A stretch of 64,000 bases of DNA, from positions 84,599-148,598 of the forward strand of contig JALGWI010000001.1 in NCBI GenBank assembly GCA_025774245.1, in the 5' to 3' direction. This document shows positions 25,588-34,725 of this stretch, in pieces. Position numbers and translations under genes: made by a program. Below the pieces are notes generated by a model. It had not been told where the DNA came from and made no database searches. It saw only the letters and a program-made list of their open reading frames with translations. Numbering within the stretch: the first letter of the stretch is position 1; each line of letters opens with the position of its first letter. Origin of the DNA: a bacterium. Its GTDB lineage: Bacteria; Joyebacterota; Joyebacteria; Joyebacterales; Joyebacteraceae.

Positions 25588-27258
25588 ATGCGCACGTCGA
25601 TGCCCGTAGGGCCGATCGGAACGGCCCTCGTTCTCGTGGTCGCGCTCGCGGGCGCCGCCTCGGGAGACCTCATAACCAACGCGGGAGCCATCCCGAACCC
25701 GTTCTCGCCGAACGGGGACGGTGTCTTCGATGAGACCGTGGTCTACTACACGCTCGCCCTGGAGGCGGACGTCAAGCTGACGGTGCGGAATGCCGACCTC
25801 GACTCGCTCGACGTTCTGTCGATCGAGACCGAAGAGCCCGGGCAGCATAGTCACGCGTGGGACGGCACCGTCGACGGATCGGTGCCCCCCGACGGGGACT
25901 ACTACGTCCGGATCGAGGCCGACCCCCTCGGGGGGCCGCCCGAGACGGTCGACGTCCCCTGCACGATCGACACCCAGCCGCCCGTGATCGCGGACCTCGT
26001 GATCGCCCCGAGCCGGTTCTCCCCGGACGGCGACGGGGTCGGGGACAGCCTGCTCGTCTCCTTCGTGCTCGAGGAAGTGGAGGTGGCCGACCACACCACC
26101 GTCGACGTGACCAACCTCGACGACGAGCTCGTGGCGAGCCTCCTCGACGAGACCGGCGTCGAGACGGTCGAGGTCTACTGGAACGGCATCGACGCCATCG
26201 GTGAGGCGGCAGGTGACACGCTCTACGTCGTCGACATCCTCGCGAGGGACGCGGCCGGGAACGCCACCGAGGACGGCGCGCTCGTCGATCTCGACACGTC
26301 GCCGCCGCTCCTCAGGGCCTACATCGATCCCTCCGAGGGAGCCTTCGTCGATACGACCTCGGTGATTACCGTGGCCGGCCGGGTCTACGACCGGGCCGGC
26401 GTCGTCGAGATGGAGATCTCGACGAACGGGGAGACGTGGGAACCGCTCGCGTTTTCGGATCCGGACTCGCTGCCGATCTTCAGGGTTCGCTGGGAGGCGA
26501 CCGTCTCCTGCACGACCTGCGCTGCGACCGGGGCCGACGAGACGATGACGGTCCGCGTGCGCGGTCGCGACGGGAGCCCGACGGCGAGCGGGCAGGGCTA
26601 CGTGAACACCGAGACGACCTCGAACCCGATCCTCACGTTCGACGTCGTCTTCGACGTCGAGGGGCCGGTCCACGACCAGACGGTCATCGCGGACGACGAC
26701 GCGATCTACCGGCCGGGCGACACGATCACGATCGACACCGCGTGGGACGAGGAGGGCTACGGGCTCACCGCGAACTTCGACGACGTCGACAGCCAGTACG
26801 ACCCGGCGAACCTGGACACGACCGATTACGGGACGGGCGCCTATCGCCTCAGGTACACGATCTCGTCCGGAAGCACGATCGTGACCGCCGACGAGGAGCT
26901 CGTGATCACGGTCACCGATCGCTTCGGCCGGCCGGCCGAAGCCGACCCCGTTACCGTGACCGTCGTTCCCGTGTCCGGCACGCCGTCCGACCTCAGGGTG
27001 AGCGAGAACGCCTTCAATCCGCTCGCCGGCACCGACGACGACGTCACCATCACGGTCGGGTCCGACGCGGGAGGAATCAAGGTCGAGATCTACAACGTGG
27101 CTGGATCGCTCGTGAGGAAGCTCGATTCCGAAGGCGAGCCCTCGGTCACGTGGAACGGAGAGAACGACGGCGGCGAGATCGTCGCGAGCGGCGTCTATTT
27201 CCTCCGGATCAGGACGAACGTCGACGACGTGATCCGGAAGGTCGCGGTGGTCAAATGA
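25588..27258 (+). CDS. Secreted Ig-like protein with FlgD-type C-terminal domain
   Basis: A 556-residue exported protein; ATG 25588 follows gagggagcacgg. Signal peptide residues 1-27. The N-terminus of the mature protein carries the PNPFSPNGDGVFDETVVYY motif, and a second copy is RFSPDGDGVGDSLLVSF (about residue 145). Both are the entry strand of FlgD/CHU-type Ig repeats that cap surface proteins. Further Ig-like domains follow. The last ~85 residues, from NAFNPLAGTDDD through VKVEIYNVAGSLV-like strands to SGVYFLRI and VAVVK, resemble the sorting-type tail of the protein at the left edge. The next gene, a PorV fusion, starts 24 bases later, which suggests a cargo and handler pair. Confidence 0.85.
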   Translation: MRTSMPVGPIGTALVLVVALAGAASGDLITNAGAIPNPFSPNGDGVFDETVVYYTLALEADVKLTVRNADLDSLDVLSIETEEPGQHSHAWDGTVDGSVPPDGDYYVRIEADPLGGPPETVDVPCTIDTQPPVIADLVIAPSRFSPDGDGVGDSLLVSFVLEEVEVADHTTVDVTNLDDELVASLLDETGVETVEVYWNGIDAIGEAAGDTLYVVDILARDAAGNATEDGALVDLDTSPPLLRAYIDPSEGAFVDTTSVITVAGRVYDRAGVVEMEISTNGETWEPLAFSDPDSLPIFRVRWEATVSCTTCAATGADETMTVRVRGRDGSPTASGQGYVNTETTSNPILTFDVVFDVEGPVHDQTVIADDDAIYRPGDTITIDTAWDEEGYGLTANFDDVDSQYDPANLDTTDYGTGAYRLRYTISSGSTIVTADEELVITVTDRFGRPAEADPVTVTVVPVSGTPSDLRVSENAFNPLAGTDDDVTITVGSDAGGIKVEIYNVAGSLVRKLDSEGEPSVTWNGENDGGEIVASGVYFLRIRTNVDDVIRKVAVVK

Positions 27259-27281
27259 CGGGAATCGACGGAGGTACGAAC

Positions 27282-28802
27282 ATGCCATCCAAGGGGTTCA
27301 CGATCCTCCTCTGCCTCGTGCTTGCGGTGGTTCCGGCCGGGGTGTGCCGCGCGCAGGGGACGTCCGGCTCGCAGTTCCTCGGTATCGGAGTCGGCGCCCG
27401 CCCGATGGCGATGGGAGGCGCGCACGTCGCCCTCGCCGACGGGGGGACCGCCCTCGCGTGGAATCCCGCGGGGCTGGCGCAGGTCACGGGACACACGTTC
27501 AGCCTGACGCACGTCTCCTGGCTCGCCAACGTCGACTACAACTACGCGGCCTACGCGACCCCGTTCGGCAAGAAGGGCGCCTTCGGCGTGGCCCTCGAGC
27601 AGGGATCGACCTCGTGGGACAACGACGTGCCGGGTGAGGGGACGTTCGAGGCGGGGGACTTCTACGGCGCGGTGGGGTACGGGCGGCGCCTGCGTCCGAA
27701 TCTCGGGCTCGCCGCGAGCCTCCGGTACGTCTCGAGCACGCTCGGCGACGAGAGCTCCCAGTCGATGACCTTCGACGTCGGCGCGATCTACCGGATCTCG
27801 GAGAACACGTCCCTGGCCGCGGCCGTGCGGAACATGGGCGGAGGAGGGGCGTACGTCTCCGAGTCGGACCCGCTCCCGGTGACGCTGGCCATGGGGGGAG
27901 CCTACGAGTGGCGCGACTTCCTCTTCGCCCTCGATTTCGAGAAGGTGAACGACATCGACCTGACCACGCGGTTCGGCGTCGAGTACTACCCGGTCCGCTA
28001 CCTGGCCCTGAGGGGCGGCGCGATCCTGGGGGCGAATTCGGCCCTCGATTCCTACGCCGGCGGCCTCGGAGTGAACTGGGACGAACGCTGGTTCCTCGAC
28101 TACGCCTACCAGCCGTCGACCCTCGGCGGCACGCACCAGCTGGCGCTCTCGGCCGGCTTCGGGACGGGCCCCGGCCTCATGGTGGCCGCTGCGGCCGACG
28201 AGTCCGGGGGCCTCGAGGAGGTCGCCATCCCGAAGTCGAACATCGCGGTCCTGACTGAGCTCCTGGACGAGGTGGTCGAGGAGGCGGTCGGGAGCATGAG
28301 TCTCCCGCCCGGGTCGGAGGTCTACATCGCCCAGGTGGGCCAGCACGAGGGGAGTTGGCTCGTCGAGTCGGTGCTCGTCGAGAAGCTGACCAAGAGGGGA
28401 CACACGGTCATGACGGGGGGGATGGCCGCCGTGGAGCCTGCGCCGGGTGAGCCGGCGATGTTCGAAATCAAGTACCGCATCGTCGCCGGCGAAACGACCT
28501 ACGCGCGCGTCTGGCGCGAATGGATGGTCGGCGCACGGAAGGTCGAGCGCCGGAGCGACGTCGACATCCACTTCCAGCTCTCCGACACCTCGCGCGCGAT
28601 CGTCTGGGCCGACGACATCCAGAGGCAGCGGCGCGAGATCATCCCCGGCGGGAGGATCGAGGAGCTCTCCACCCCGGGCCAGACGTTCGCGTCGCCTCCG
28701 GTCGAGGAGGGCGGGTGGGACAAGATACTCGAGCCGCTCATCGTGGCGGCCATCGTGGGCGGTCTCATCTACCTCTTCTACACGAGCAGGAGTTCCAATT
28801 GA
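27282..28802 (+). CDS. PorV-type barrel fused to a C-terminal domain and transmembrane helix
   Basis: A 506-residue two-part protein. ATG 27282 is chosen over ATG 27255 because ggagg lies seven bases upstream and the signal peptide (FTILLCLVLAVVPAGV) follows at once. Residues about 24-305 are a PorV/PorQ barrel: VGARPMAMGGAHVALADGG, AWNPAGLAQV, ending LALSAGFGTGP. Residues about 320-480 form an extra mixed alpha/beta domain (VESVLVEKLTKRGHTVMTGG, YRIVAGETTYARVWREW) reminiscent of the anticodon-binding-like fold in TolB-N and CsgG. It ends with a hydrophobic helix, LIVAAIVGGLIYLFY, then basic residues. A barrel plus a tail helix is an unusual combination. The bamD gene follows, 31 bases downstream. 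Confidence 0.85.
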   Translation: MPSKGFTILLCLVLAVVPAGVCRAQGTSGSQFLGIGVGARPMAMGGAHVALADGGTALAWNPAGLAQVTGHTFSLTHVSWLANVDYNYAAYATPFGKKGAFGVALEQGSTSWDNDVPGEGTFEAGDFYGAVGYGRRLRPNLGLAASLRYVSSTLGDESSQSMTFDVGAIYRISENTSLAAAVRNMGGGGAYVSESDPLPVTLAMGGAYEWRDFLFALDFEKVNDIDLTTRFGVEYYPVRYLALRGGAILGANSALDSYAGGLGVNWDERWFLDYAYQPSTLGGTHQLALSAGFGTGPGLMVAAAADESGGLEEVAIPKSNIAVLTELLDEVVEEAVGSMSLPPGSEVYIAQVGQHEGSWLVESVLVEKLTKRGHTVMTGGMAAVEPAPGEPAMFEIKYRIVAGETTYARVWREWMVGARKVERRSDVDIHFQLSDTSRAIVWADDIQRQRREIIPGGRIEELSTPGQTFASPPVEEGGWDKILEPLIVAAIVGGLIYLFYTSRSSN

Positions 28803-28833
28803 TCGCCGTCGGCCGAGGGAGGACCTCTCTGGC

Positions 28834-29607
28834 ATGTGTCTGAATCTGCCGAACCGACTGGTGCGCGCCGCGTCGACCGTGGCCATCGCTGCCGTCCTCT
28901 CGCTCGCAGCCTTCTCCGGCTGTTCGTCGGGACCCGAGCTCAGCAACGTGACGTACGAGGACCTCTACGACATCGGCCGCGAGGCGCTCGAGACCAGCAA
29001 CTATCTCCTGGCCATCGAGGCGTTCCGGCGCCTCACGGCGGAATCGCCGCTCCACGAGTCGGCCGACGACGCCCTCATCGGGCTGGGGGACGCCTACCGG
29101 GAGACCGAGGACTACGCGACCGCGGAGGCGGAGTACCGGCGGCTTCTCTCCGACTATCCCCGGTCGCCGCTCGTGCCGGAAGCGGAGTACAAGATCGGCC
29201 TCGCGTACCAAGAGCAGTCGCTGCCGTCGCCGCTCGACCAGGGCATGACGCACAGGGCCATCGAGCAGTACTGGCGCTTCCTCGATCTCTATCCCGACAG
29301 CGACCTCGCGGACGACGCGAGGGACAGGATCCTCGAGCTCCGCACCAAGCTCGCGGAGAAGACCTTCGACTCCGCCGAGCTCTACCTCAAGCTGCACGAG
29401 CCCGAGGCCGCGCGGGTCTACGCCGAGTCGGTCGTCTCGGACTACCCCAACACCGTGTGGGCGCCGCGGGCCCTCCTCCTGGCCGCGCGGAGCCACCACG
29501 TGGTCGGCGAGAACGCTCAGGCGCTCGAGTACTACCAGCGGCTCATGGAGCTCTACCCCGATTCGGCGGAGGCCGGGGCCGCCGCGAGGGAGAGCGAGGG
29601 GCTCTGA
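28834..29607 (+). CDS. bamD: BamD-like outer-membrane assembly lipoprotein
   Basis: A 257-residue lipoprotein of the barrel-assembly machinery, working with BamA (46590). The signal sequence ends in the lipobox FSGC (Cys29). Five TPR-like repeats follow: YDIGREALETSNYLLAIEAF, ALIGLGDAYRETEDYATAEAEY, KIGLAYQEQ, YLKLHEPEAARVYAESVV, and ARSHHVVGENAQALEYYQRL. Length and layout match the BamD/YfiO family of 240-280 residues. It lies after a PorV-type barrel gene and before nadD, in a frequently seen envelope neighbourhood. Confidence 0.9.
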   Translation: MCLNLPNRLVRAASTVAIAAVLSLAAFSGCSSGPELSNVTYEDLYDIGREALETSNYLLAIEAFRRLTAESPLHESADDALIGLGDAYRETEDYATAEAEYRRLLSDYPRSPLVPEAEYKIGLAYQEQSLPSPLDQGMTHRAIEQYWRFLDLYPDSDLADDARDRILELRTKLAEKTFDSAELYLKLHEPEAARVYAESVVSDYPNTVWAPRALLLAARSHHVVGENAQALEYYQRLMELYPDSAEAGAAARESEGL

Positions 29608-29638
29608 CCCGCGTCGCGACGCGGAGGGAGGTGGCTCC

Positions 29639-30220
29639 TTGGCGATCGGCTTCATGGGCGGGACGTTCGACCCGATCCACATTGCTCACCTCATCATCGC
29701 CGAAGAGGTCGCCGACCGGCTCGGGCTCGCCCGGGTCGTTTTCATTCCGGCGGCGCGCCCGCCGCACAAGTGCGAGCGGGAGTACTCCCGGTTCGAGGAC
29801 CGGATGGCGATGGTCACGCTGGCCGTCGAAGACAACCCGCGCCTCGCGGTCTCCGACATCGAGAGGAGGCGCGAGGGCCCGTCCTACACGATCGAGACCG
29901 TCCGGGAGCTCAAGGACGAGTTCGAGGACGCTGAGGAGCTCTACTTCATCATCGGCGCCGACAGCCTCACGCAGCTCCTCACCTGGAAGGACCCCGAGGC
30001 GCTCCTGTCGGAGTGCACGTTCGTCGTCGCTCCGAGACCCGGTGTGGAGATCGCGGACGCCGACCCGAGGATCAGGGACAGGACGCTCGTGCTCGACATG
30101 CCCTCGTTCGAGATCGCCTCGAGCGACATCCGCGAGAGGGTGCGGCTCGGTCGCACGATCCGATACCTCGTGCCGCCCCGCGTGCTGGCCTACATCGAGG
30201 AAGAGAACCTCTACACATGA
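29639..30220 (+). CDS. nadD: Nicotinate-nucleotide adenylyltransferase
   Basis: A 193-residue enzyme that converts nicotinate mononucleotide and ATP to deamido-NAD. TTG start right after ggagggaggtgg. The nucleotidyltransferase signature GGTFDPIHIAHL (residues about 7-18) contains the HxxH-type pair. The second conserved element, FEIASSDIRERVRLG, is the family's SSTxIR-like motif near the C-terminus. Its stop overlaps the polA ATG (ATGA). With nadA and nadB at 58-61 kb, the window holds most of de novo NAD synthesis; nadC and nadE are not seen. Confidence 0.94.
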   Translation: MAIGFMGGTFDPIHIAHLIIAEEVADRLGLARVVFIPAARPPHKCEREYSRFEDRMAMVTLAVEDNPRLAVSDIERRREGPSYTIETVRELKDEFEDAEELYFIIGADSLTQLLTWKDPEALLSECTFVVAPRPGVEIADADPRIRDRTLVLDMPSFEIASSDIRERVRLGRTIRYLVPPRVLAYIEEENLYT

Positions 30221-32913
30221 ACGCAGAGACGAAGCACGGCGAGGGCGTGCCGGTCCTCTTCCTGATCGACGGCACCGCTCTGGCCTACCGTTCTTACTAC
30301 GCCTACATCAGATCTCCCCTCCTGAACTCGCAGGGCGAGAACGTGAGCGCCCTCTTCGGGTTTGCCTCGCAACTCATCAAGCTTCTCGAGGATCGGAAGC
30401 CCGACTACGCGGCGGTCGTTTTCGACACCCCCGAGCCGACCTTCCGGCACGAGGCGTACGCGGACTACAAGGCGACCCGCGAGGCGCCGCCCGACGAGAT
30501 GATCGAGCAGTTCCCGGCGATCCGCGAGTTCGTGGAGGTCCTGGGGATCCCCGTGCTGGAGCTCCCCGGCTACGAGGCCGACGACGTGATCGGCACGCTG
30601 GCGACCAAGGCGCGCGCCGAGGGCATCCGGTCCGTCATCGTCTCCGGCGACAAGGATTTCTTCCAGCTCGTCGACGAGGACGTCTCCGTCTTCGACCCGA
30701 AGAAGGACATCGAGTACGCGCCGGGAGACGTGGAGGAGCACTTCGGGGTTCCGCCCTCGCGCGTCATCGAGGTGCTCGGCCTCATGGGGGACGCCTCGGA
30801 CAACGTGCCCGGCGTCCCGGGCATCGGAAAGAAGACCGCGCTCGACCTGATCGTACGGTACGGCACGGTCGAGGAGGTCCTCGCGCACATCGACGAGATC
30901 AGCGGCCCCAAGCGGCGGCAGAACCTCGAGGAGTACCGCGACCAGGCGTACCAGAGCAGGTCGCTCGTGACGATCGATCTCGAGGCGCCCGTCGACCTCG
31001 ATCTCGACGCGCTTCGTCGCGATCCGTTCGACGTGCCCGTCGTCACGGAGCACCTCGTCGGGCTCGAGTTCCACACGCTCGCCAGGGAGATCATCCCCGA
31101 GCCCACCGCCGCCGCGGGCGAGTTCGCGCTCGTCACGACGAAGAAGGCCGTGCGGGAGCTCGTCAGGAAGCTCCGGGGATCGGGGGGGTTCGCGGTCGAC
31201 CTCGAGACGACGTCGCTCGACGCGCTCACGGCCGAGGTCGTGGGCATCTCGGTCGCCTGGGAGGCGGGTAAGGCCTTCTACGTCCCCGTCGGGCACGAGG
31301 GCCGGTCTACGCTCTCGCGCGGGTTCGTCCTCGAGGAGTTCAGGAAGGTCCTCGAGGACGAGGGAGTTCCCAAGTTCGGCCAGAACATGAAGTACGACTA
31401 CGAGGTCCTGATCGGGCACGGGATCACGATGACGCCGCTCTCGTTCGACACGATGGTCGCGTCCTATCTCGTGGACCCGGGGCGGCGTCAGCACAACCTC
31501 GCGTCGCTCGCACTCGAGCACCTCAAGCGACGCATGACCTCCATAGAGAGCCTGATCGGAAAGGGCGACGAGCAACTCTCGTTTGCCGACGTCTCGGTCG
31601 AGGCCGCACGCGACTACGCTTGCGACGACGCGGCGACGGCGTTCGACCTCACCGAGCTCCTCGGGGAGCGCGTGCGGGAGGGCGGTCTCGAGGACCTCAT
31701 GCGCGACGTCGAGATGCCGCTCGTTCCCGTCCTCGCCAGGATGGAGCTGGCCGGCGTCCTTCTCGACGTCCCGCTCGTCGAGGAGTTCTCCACGAGGCTC
31801 GGCAGCGAGGTCGAGAAGCTCCGGGGCAGAATCTGCAAGGTCGCGGACGTGGAGTTCAACCCCGACTCCCCGAAGCAGGTCGGGGAGATCCTCTTCGAGA
31901 GGCTGAAGCTGCCGAAGGGGCGTCGCACGAAGACCGGCTGGTCGACCGACACCCGCGTCCTCGAGCGGCTTCGCGAGACCCACGAGATCCCCGGTCTCAT
32001 CCTGGAGTACCGGCAACTCGCGAAGCTCAAGTCGGGCTACCTCGACGCGCTCCCGAAGCTCGTGAACCCGCGCACGGGAAGGTTGCACACGTCGTTCAAC
32101 CAGACGGTCGCGGCGACCGGGAGGCTCTCGAGCAGCAGCCCGAATCTCCAGAACGTGCCGATCCGAACCGAGATCGGCCGCGAGATCAGGAAGGCGTTCG
32201 TCGCCGATCCGGGCAGGGTTCTCCTGTCGGCGGACTACTCCCAGATCGAGCTTCGGATCATGGCGCACCTCTCCGGGGATGCGAACCTGATCGCCGCCTT
32301 CGAGGGAGGCAAGGACGTGCACCGATCGACGGCGGCGCTCATCTTCGGCGGCGTCGAGGAGGAGGTCACGTCCGACCAGCGCGATTGGGCGAAGACCGTC
32401 AACTTCGGCATCATGTACGGCATGAGCGCGTACGGGCTCGCGAGGCAGCTCTCGATCGGGACCGACGAGGCCTTCGACTTCATCGAGCGGTACTTCGAGA
32501 CCTACCCGGGCGCGCGGGAGTTCACCAAGAAGGCGATCGAGGACGCCGCGTCGTCCGGGCACGCGACCACGATGCTCGGTCGGACTCGCCCGATCACGGG
32601 TCTCGACTCGGACAACGCGCGGGTCAGGGGGCTCGCCGAGCGCGTCGCCGTGAACACGCCGATCCAGGGGAGCGCCGCCGACCTCATCAAGGTGGCGATG
32701 ATCGGGATCGACAGAAGGATCGCGACCGACGGCCTCCCGTGTGATATGGTACTGCAGGTTCACGACGAGCTCGTGTTCGAGGTCGATGCGGGCGCGCTTG
32801 CCGACGTGGAGGCGTGCGTCCGCGAGGAGATGGAGCACCCGGCGGGGTTCGGCCTGCGCGTTCCGATCGTGGTCGACCTCGCGAGCGGGGCAAACTGGTA
32901 CGAGGCTCACTAG
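30217..32913 (+). CDS. polA: DNA polymerase I
   Basis: An 898-residue enzyme for gap filling and Okazaki fragment processing. The ATG overlaps the nadD stop. Domains: 5'-3' exonuclease (about 1-290, with LIDGTALAYRSYYA and SGDKDFFQLVDE), 3'-5' exonuclease (about 310-490), and polymerase (about 500-898). Proofreading residues appear intact: the DLETTSLD motif (residue about 328), the Asp in GQNMKYDYEVL, and the YACDDAATAF motif. Polymerase motif A is LLSADYSQIELR, motif B includes RDWAKTVNFGIMYGMSAYG, and motif C is QVHDELVFEV. It follows nadD and precedes coaE. Confidence 0.97.
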   Translation: MNAETKHGEGVPVLFLIDGTALAYRSYYAYIRSPLLNSQGENVSALFGFASQLIKLLEDRKPDYAAVVFDTPEPTFRHEAYADYKATREAPPDEMIEQFPAIREFVEVLGIPVLELPGYEADDVIGTLATKARAEGIRSVIVSGDKDFFQLVDEDVSVFDPKKDIEYAPGDVEEHFGVPPSRVIEVLGLMGDASDNVPGVPGIGKKTALDLIVRYGTVEEVLAHIDEISGPKRRQNLEEYRDQAYQSRSLVTIDLEAPVDLDLDALRRDPFDVPVVTEHLVGLEFHTLAREIIPEPTAAAGEFALVTTKKAVRELVRKLRGSGGFAVDLETTSLDALTAEVVGISVAWEAGKAFYVPVGHEGRSTLSRGFVLEEFRKVLEDEGVPKFGQNMKYDYEVLIGHGITMTPLSFDTMVASYLVDPGRRQHNLASLALEHLKRRMTSIESLIGKGDEQLSFADVSVEAARDYACDDAATAFDLTELLGERVREGGLEDLMRDVEMPLVPVLARMELAGVLLDVPLVEEFSTRLGSEVEKLRGRICKVADVEFNPDSPKQVGEILFERLKLPKGRRTKTGWSTDTRVLERLRETHEIPGLILEYRQLAKLKSGYLDALPKLVNPRTGRLHTSFNQTVAATGRLSSSSPNLQNVPIRTEIGREIRKAFVADPGRVLLSADYSQIELRIMAHLSGDANLIAAFEGGKDVHRSTAALIFGGVEEEVTSDQRDWAKTVNFGIMYGMSAYGLARQLSIGTDEAFDFIERYFETYPGAREFTKKAIEDAASSGHATTMLGRTRPITGLDSDNARVRGLAERVAVNTPIQGSAADLIKVAMIGIDRRIATDGLPCDMVLQVHDELVFEVDAGALADVEACVREEMEHPAGFGLRVPIVVDLASGANWYEAH

Positions 32914-32935
32914 GAGGCGCTCACCAGGAGGGTTC

Positions 32936-33547
32936 GTGTACCGGATCGGCCTCACCGGTGGCATCGGGTCCGGGAAGAGCACCGCCGCGGGGATCCTCCG
33001 CGAGTTGGGCGCCCGCGTGATCGTCGCCGACGACCTGGCGCGGACGCTCGTGGCGGCCGGGACGCCGCTCCTTGAGCGCATCGCGGACGAGTTCGGGAGC
33101 GAGGTGGTCGCCGCCGACGGATCGCTCGACCGGGCGCGCCTGGCGGCGATCGCTTTCTCGTCGGAGGTGGGGCTCGGCAAGCTGAACGAGCTCACGCACC
33201 CGCCGCTCGTCGCGGCGATCGTCCGGGCGATGGAGGCCGCCGAGCGCGAGACGCCGGCCGGCGTCCTCGTGGTCGACGCGGCGCTCCTTCTCCACTGGGA
33301 CGTCCTCGACCTCTTCGACGTCGTCGTGGTCGTCCACGCGCCCCGCGAAATACGGCTCGAGCGCCTGGAGGAGGCGGGGCGCCCGCGCCGCGACACCGAG
33401 GCGCGGATGGTGTCGCAGGCGCCCGAGGCGACGTTCCGCGACGTGGCCGACGTCGTCGTCGACAACGGCGGTTCGTTCGAGGACCTCAGGGAGAACGTGC
33501 TCAGGTTCTGGAGGACGATTCCATCCGAAGTGCGGGAGGTACAATGA
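32936..33547 (+). CDS. coaE: Dephospho-CoA kinase
   Basis: A 203-residue kinase that adds the 3'-phosphate in the last step of coenzyme A synthesis. GTG 32936 lies three bases after aggaggg. The P-loop RIGLTGGIGSGKSTAAGIL is at the very N-terminus. It is followed by the substrate-site element GARVIVADDLAR and the lid region FDVVVVVHAPREIRLERL. Gene order polA-coaE is common in bacteria. Its stop overlaps the ATG of prfB (ATGA). Confidence 0.94.
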   Translation: MYRIGLTGGIGSGKSTAAGILRELGARVIVADDLARTLVAAGTPLLERIADEFGSEVVAADGSLDRARLAAIAFSSEVGLGKLNELTHPPLVAAIVRAMEAAERETPAGVLVVDAALLLHWDVLDLFDVVVVVHAPREIRLERLEEAGRPRRDTEARMVSQAPEATFRDVADVVVDNGGSFEDLRENVLRFWRTIPSEVREVQ

Positions 33548-34636
33548 CAGGCGAGATCGCGAAGGAGCTCGATAGCGTCGCCGCGAGGGTCGGCGAGCTC
33601 GAGAACTACCTTTGACGTCGCTTCCAAGCAGAAGCGCCTGACCGAGCTTGAGAAGCTGACGACCGGCGCCGACTTCTGGCAGGACGGGACGCGCGCGAAG
33701 GAGGTCATCGGCGAGATCAACGAGCTCAAGGGTTGGCTCGAGCCGCTCGCTTCTCTGAGGGCGAGTTGCGCCGATATGTTGACCCTGGTCGAGCTGGCCG
33801 AGGAGGAGGGGGGCGAGGCCGAGGAAGAGGTGGAGCGGGAGTTCGCGCGGATCCTCGAGGAGCTTCGCGGGCTCGAGTTCCGCAAGATGCTCTCCGGGAA
33901 GGACGACGAGAGAAACGCGATCCTGGCGATCCACCCCGGGGCCGGCGGCACCGACTCGCAGGACTGGGCCCAGATGCTCTTCCGGATGTACATGGGGTGG
34001 GCTGAGCGCCGCGGCCTCGAGACCCGGGTCATGGACGTCCAGCCGGCCGACGAGGCCGGCATCAAGAGCGCGACGGTGCTCGTGAAGGGCCCGTACGCCT
34101 ACGGCTACCTGAAGGCGGAGGTGGGCGTGCACCGGCTCGTGCGGCTCTCGCCGTACGACGCGGCGCACCGCCGGCACACGTCGTTCGCCTCGGTGGCCGC
34201 CTACCCCGAGGTCGATGAGGACCTCGAGGTCGAGATCCAGGACGCCGACGTCCGACTCGACTTCTTCCGCGCGAGCGGCCCCGGCGGCCAGCACGTCAAC
34301 AAGAGCTCGACCGCGGTCCGGATCACCCACATTCCGACGGGGATCGTCGTGACGTGCCAGAACGAGCGCTCGCAGTTCCGGAACCGCGAGAACGCGATGA
34401 AGGTCCTGCGTTCGAGGCTCTACACCCTCCGCGAGGAGAAACGCAGGAAGGAGCAGCAGGCCACGGCCGGCGAGAAGAAGGAGATCGCCTGGGGCAGCCA
34501 GATCCGGTCGTACGTCCTGCATCCGTACCAGATGGTGAAGGACAACCGGACGGGCGTCGAGACGTCCGCCGTCGACGCGACGCTCGACGGCGACCTCGAC
34601 GTGTTCATCGAGGCGTACCTCAAGGCGACCGGCTAG
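33544..34636 (+). CDS. prfB: Peptide chain release factor 2, with programmed +1 frameshift
   Basis: RF2 terminates translation at UGA and UAA. The first 23 codons from ATG 33544 end at an in-frame TGA (33613-33615). A +1 shift on CTT continues as DVASKQKRLTELEKLTT to the stop at 34636, giving 363 residues, the normal family length. Domain landmarks are ILAIHPGAGGTDSQDWAQML, the codon-recognition loop reading SPY in place of the usual SPF, followed by DAAHRRHTSFASV, and the catalytic GGQ in RASGPGGQHVNKSSTAVR. Frameshift autoregulation by RF2 level is the known family mechanism. Annotation from the internal ATG 33776 alone would lose the N-terminal domain. Confidence 0.96.
33607..33616 (+). 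promoter_or_regulatory. prfB +1 frameshift site
   Basis: The slippery site reads tac ctt tga c, identical to the classic CTTTGAC core. The peptidyl-tRNA on CTT slips to TTT and reading resumes at GAC (33614). The stretch just upstream (ctcgagaac) lacks the AGGGGG-like internal Shine-Dalgarno that normally stimulates the shift. Confidence 0.9.
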
Positions 34637-34725
34637 ACGGCGGACGGCCGGCGGCCGGGCACCGACCGCCGGGAGCGGCGCGAGCCGCGCCCGGGGGAAC
34701 TACACCAGAGACCCGGGGGGACACG

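Noticed and set aside
30211..34065. A 1284-codon minus-strand open frame antisense to polA, coaE and prfB
   Set aside because: It mirrors clearly recognisable plus-strand genes, has no ribosome site or signal, and its composition (Asp/Arg/Leu-rich) is what antisense frames of GC-rich genes look like.
33776..34636. Release factor gene starting at ATG 33776
   Set aside because: This omits domain 1; the frameshifted reading from 33544 restores the full family length and the conserved CTTTGAC site.
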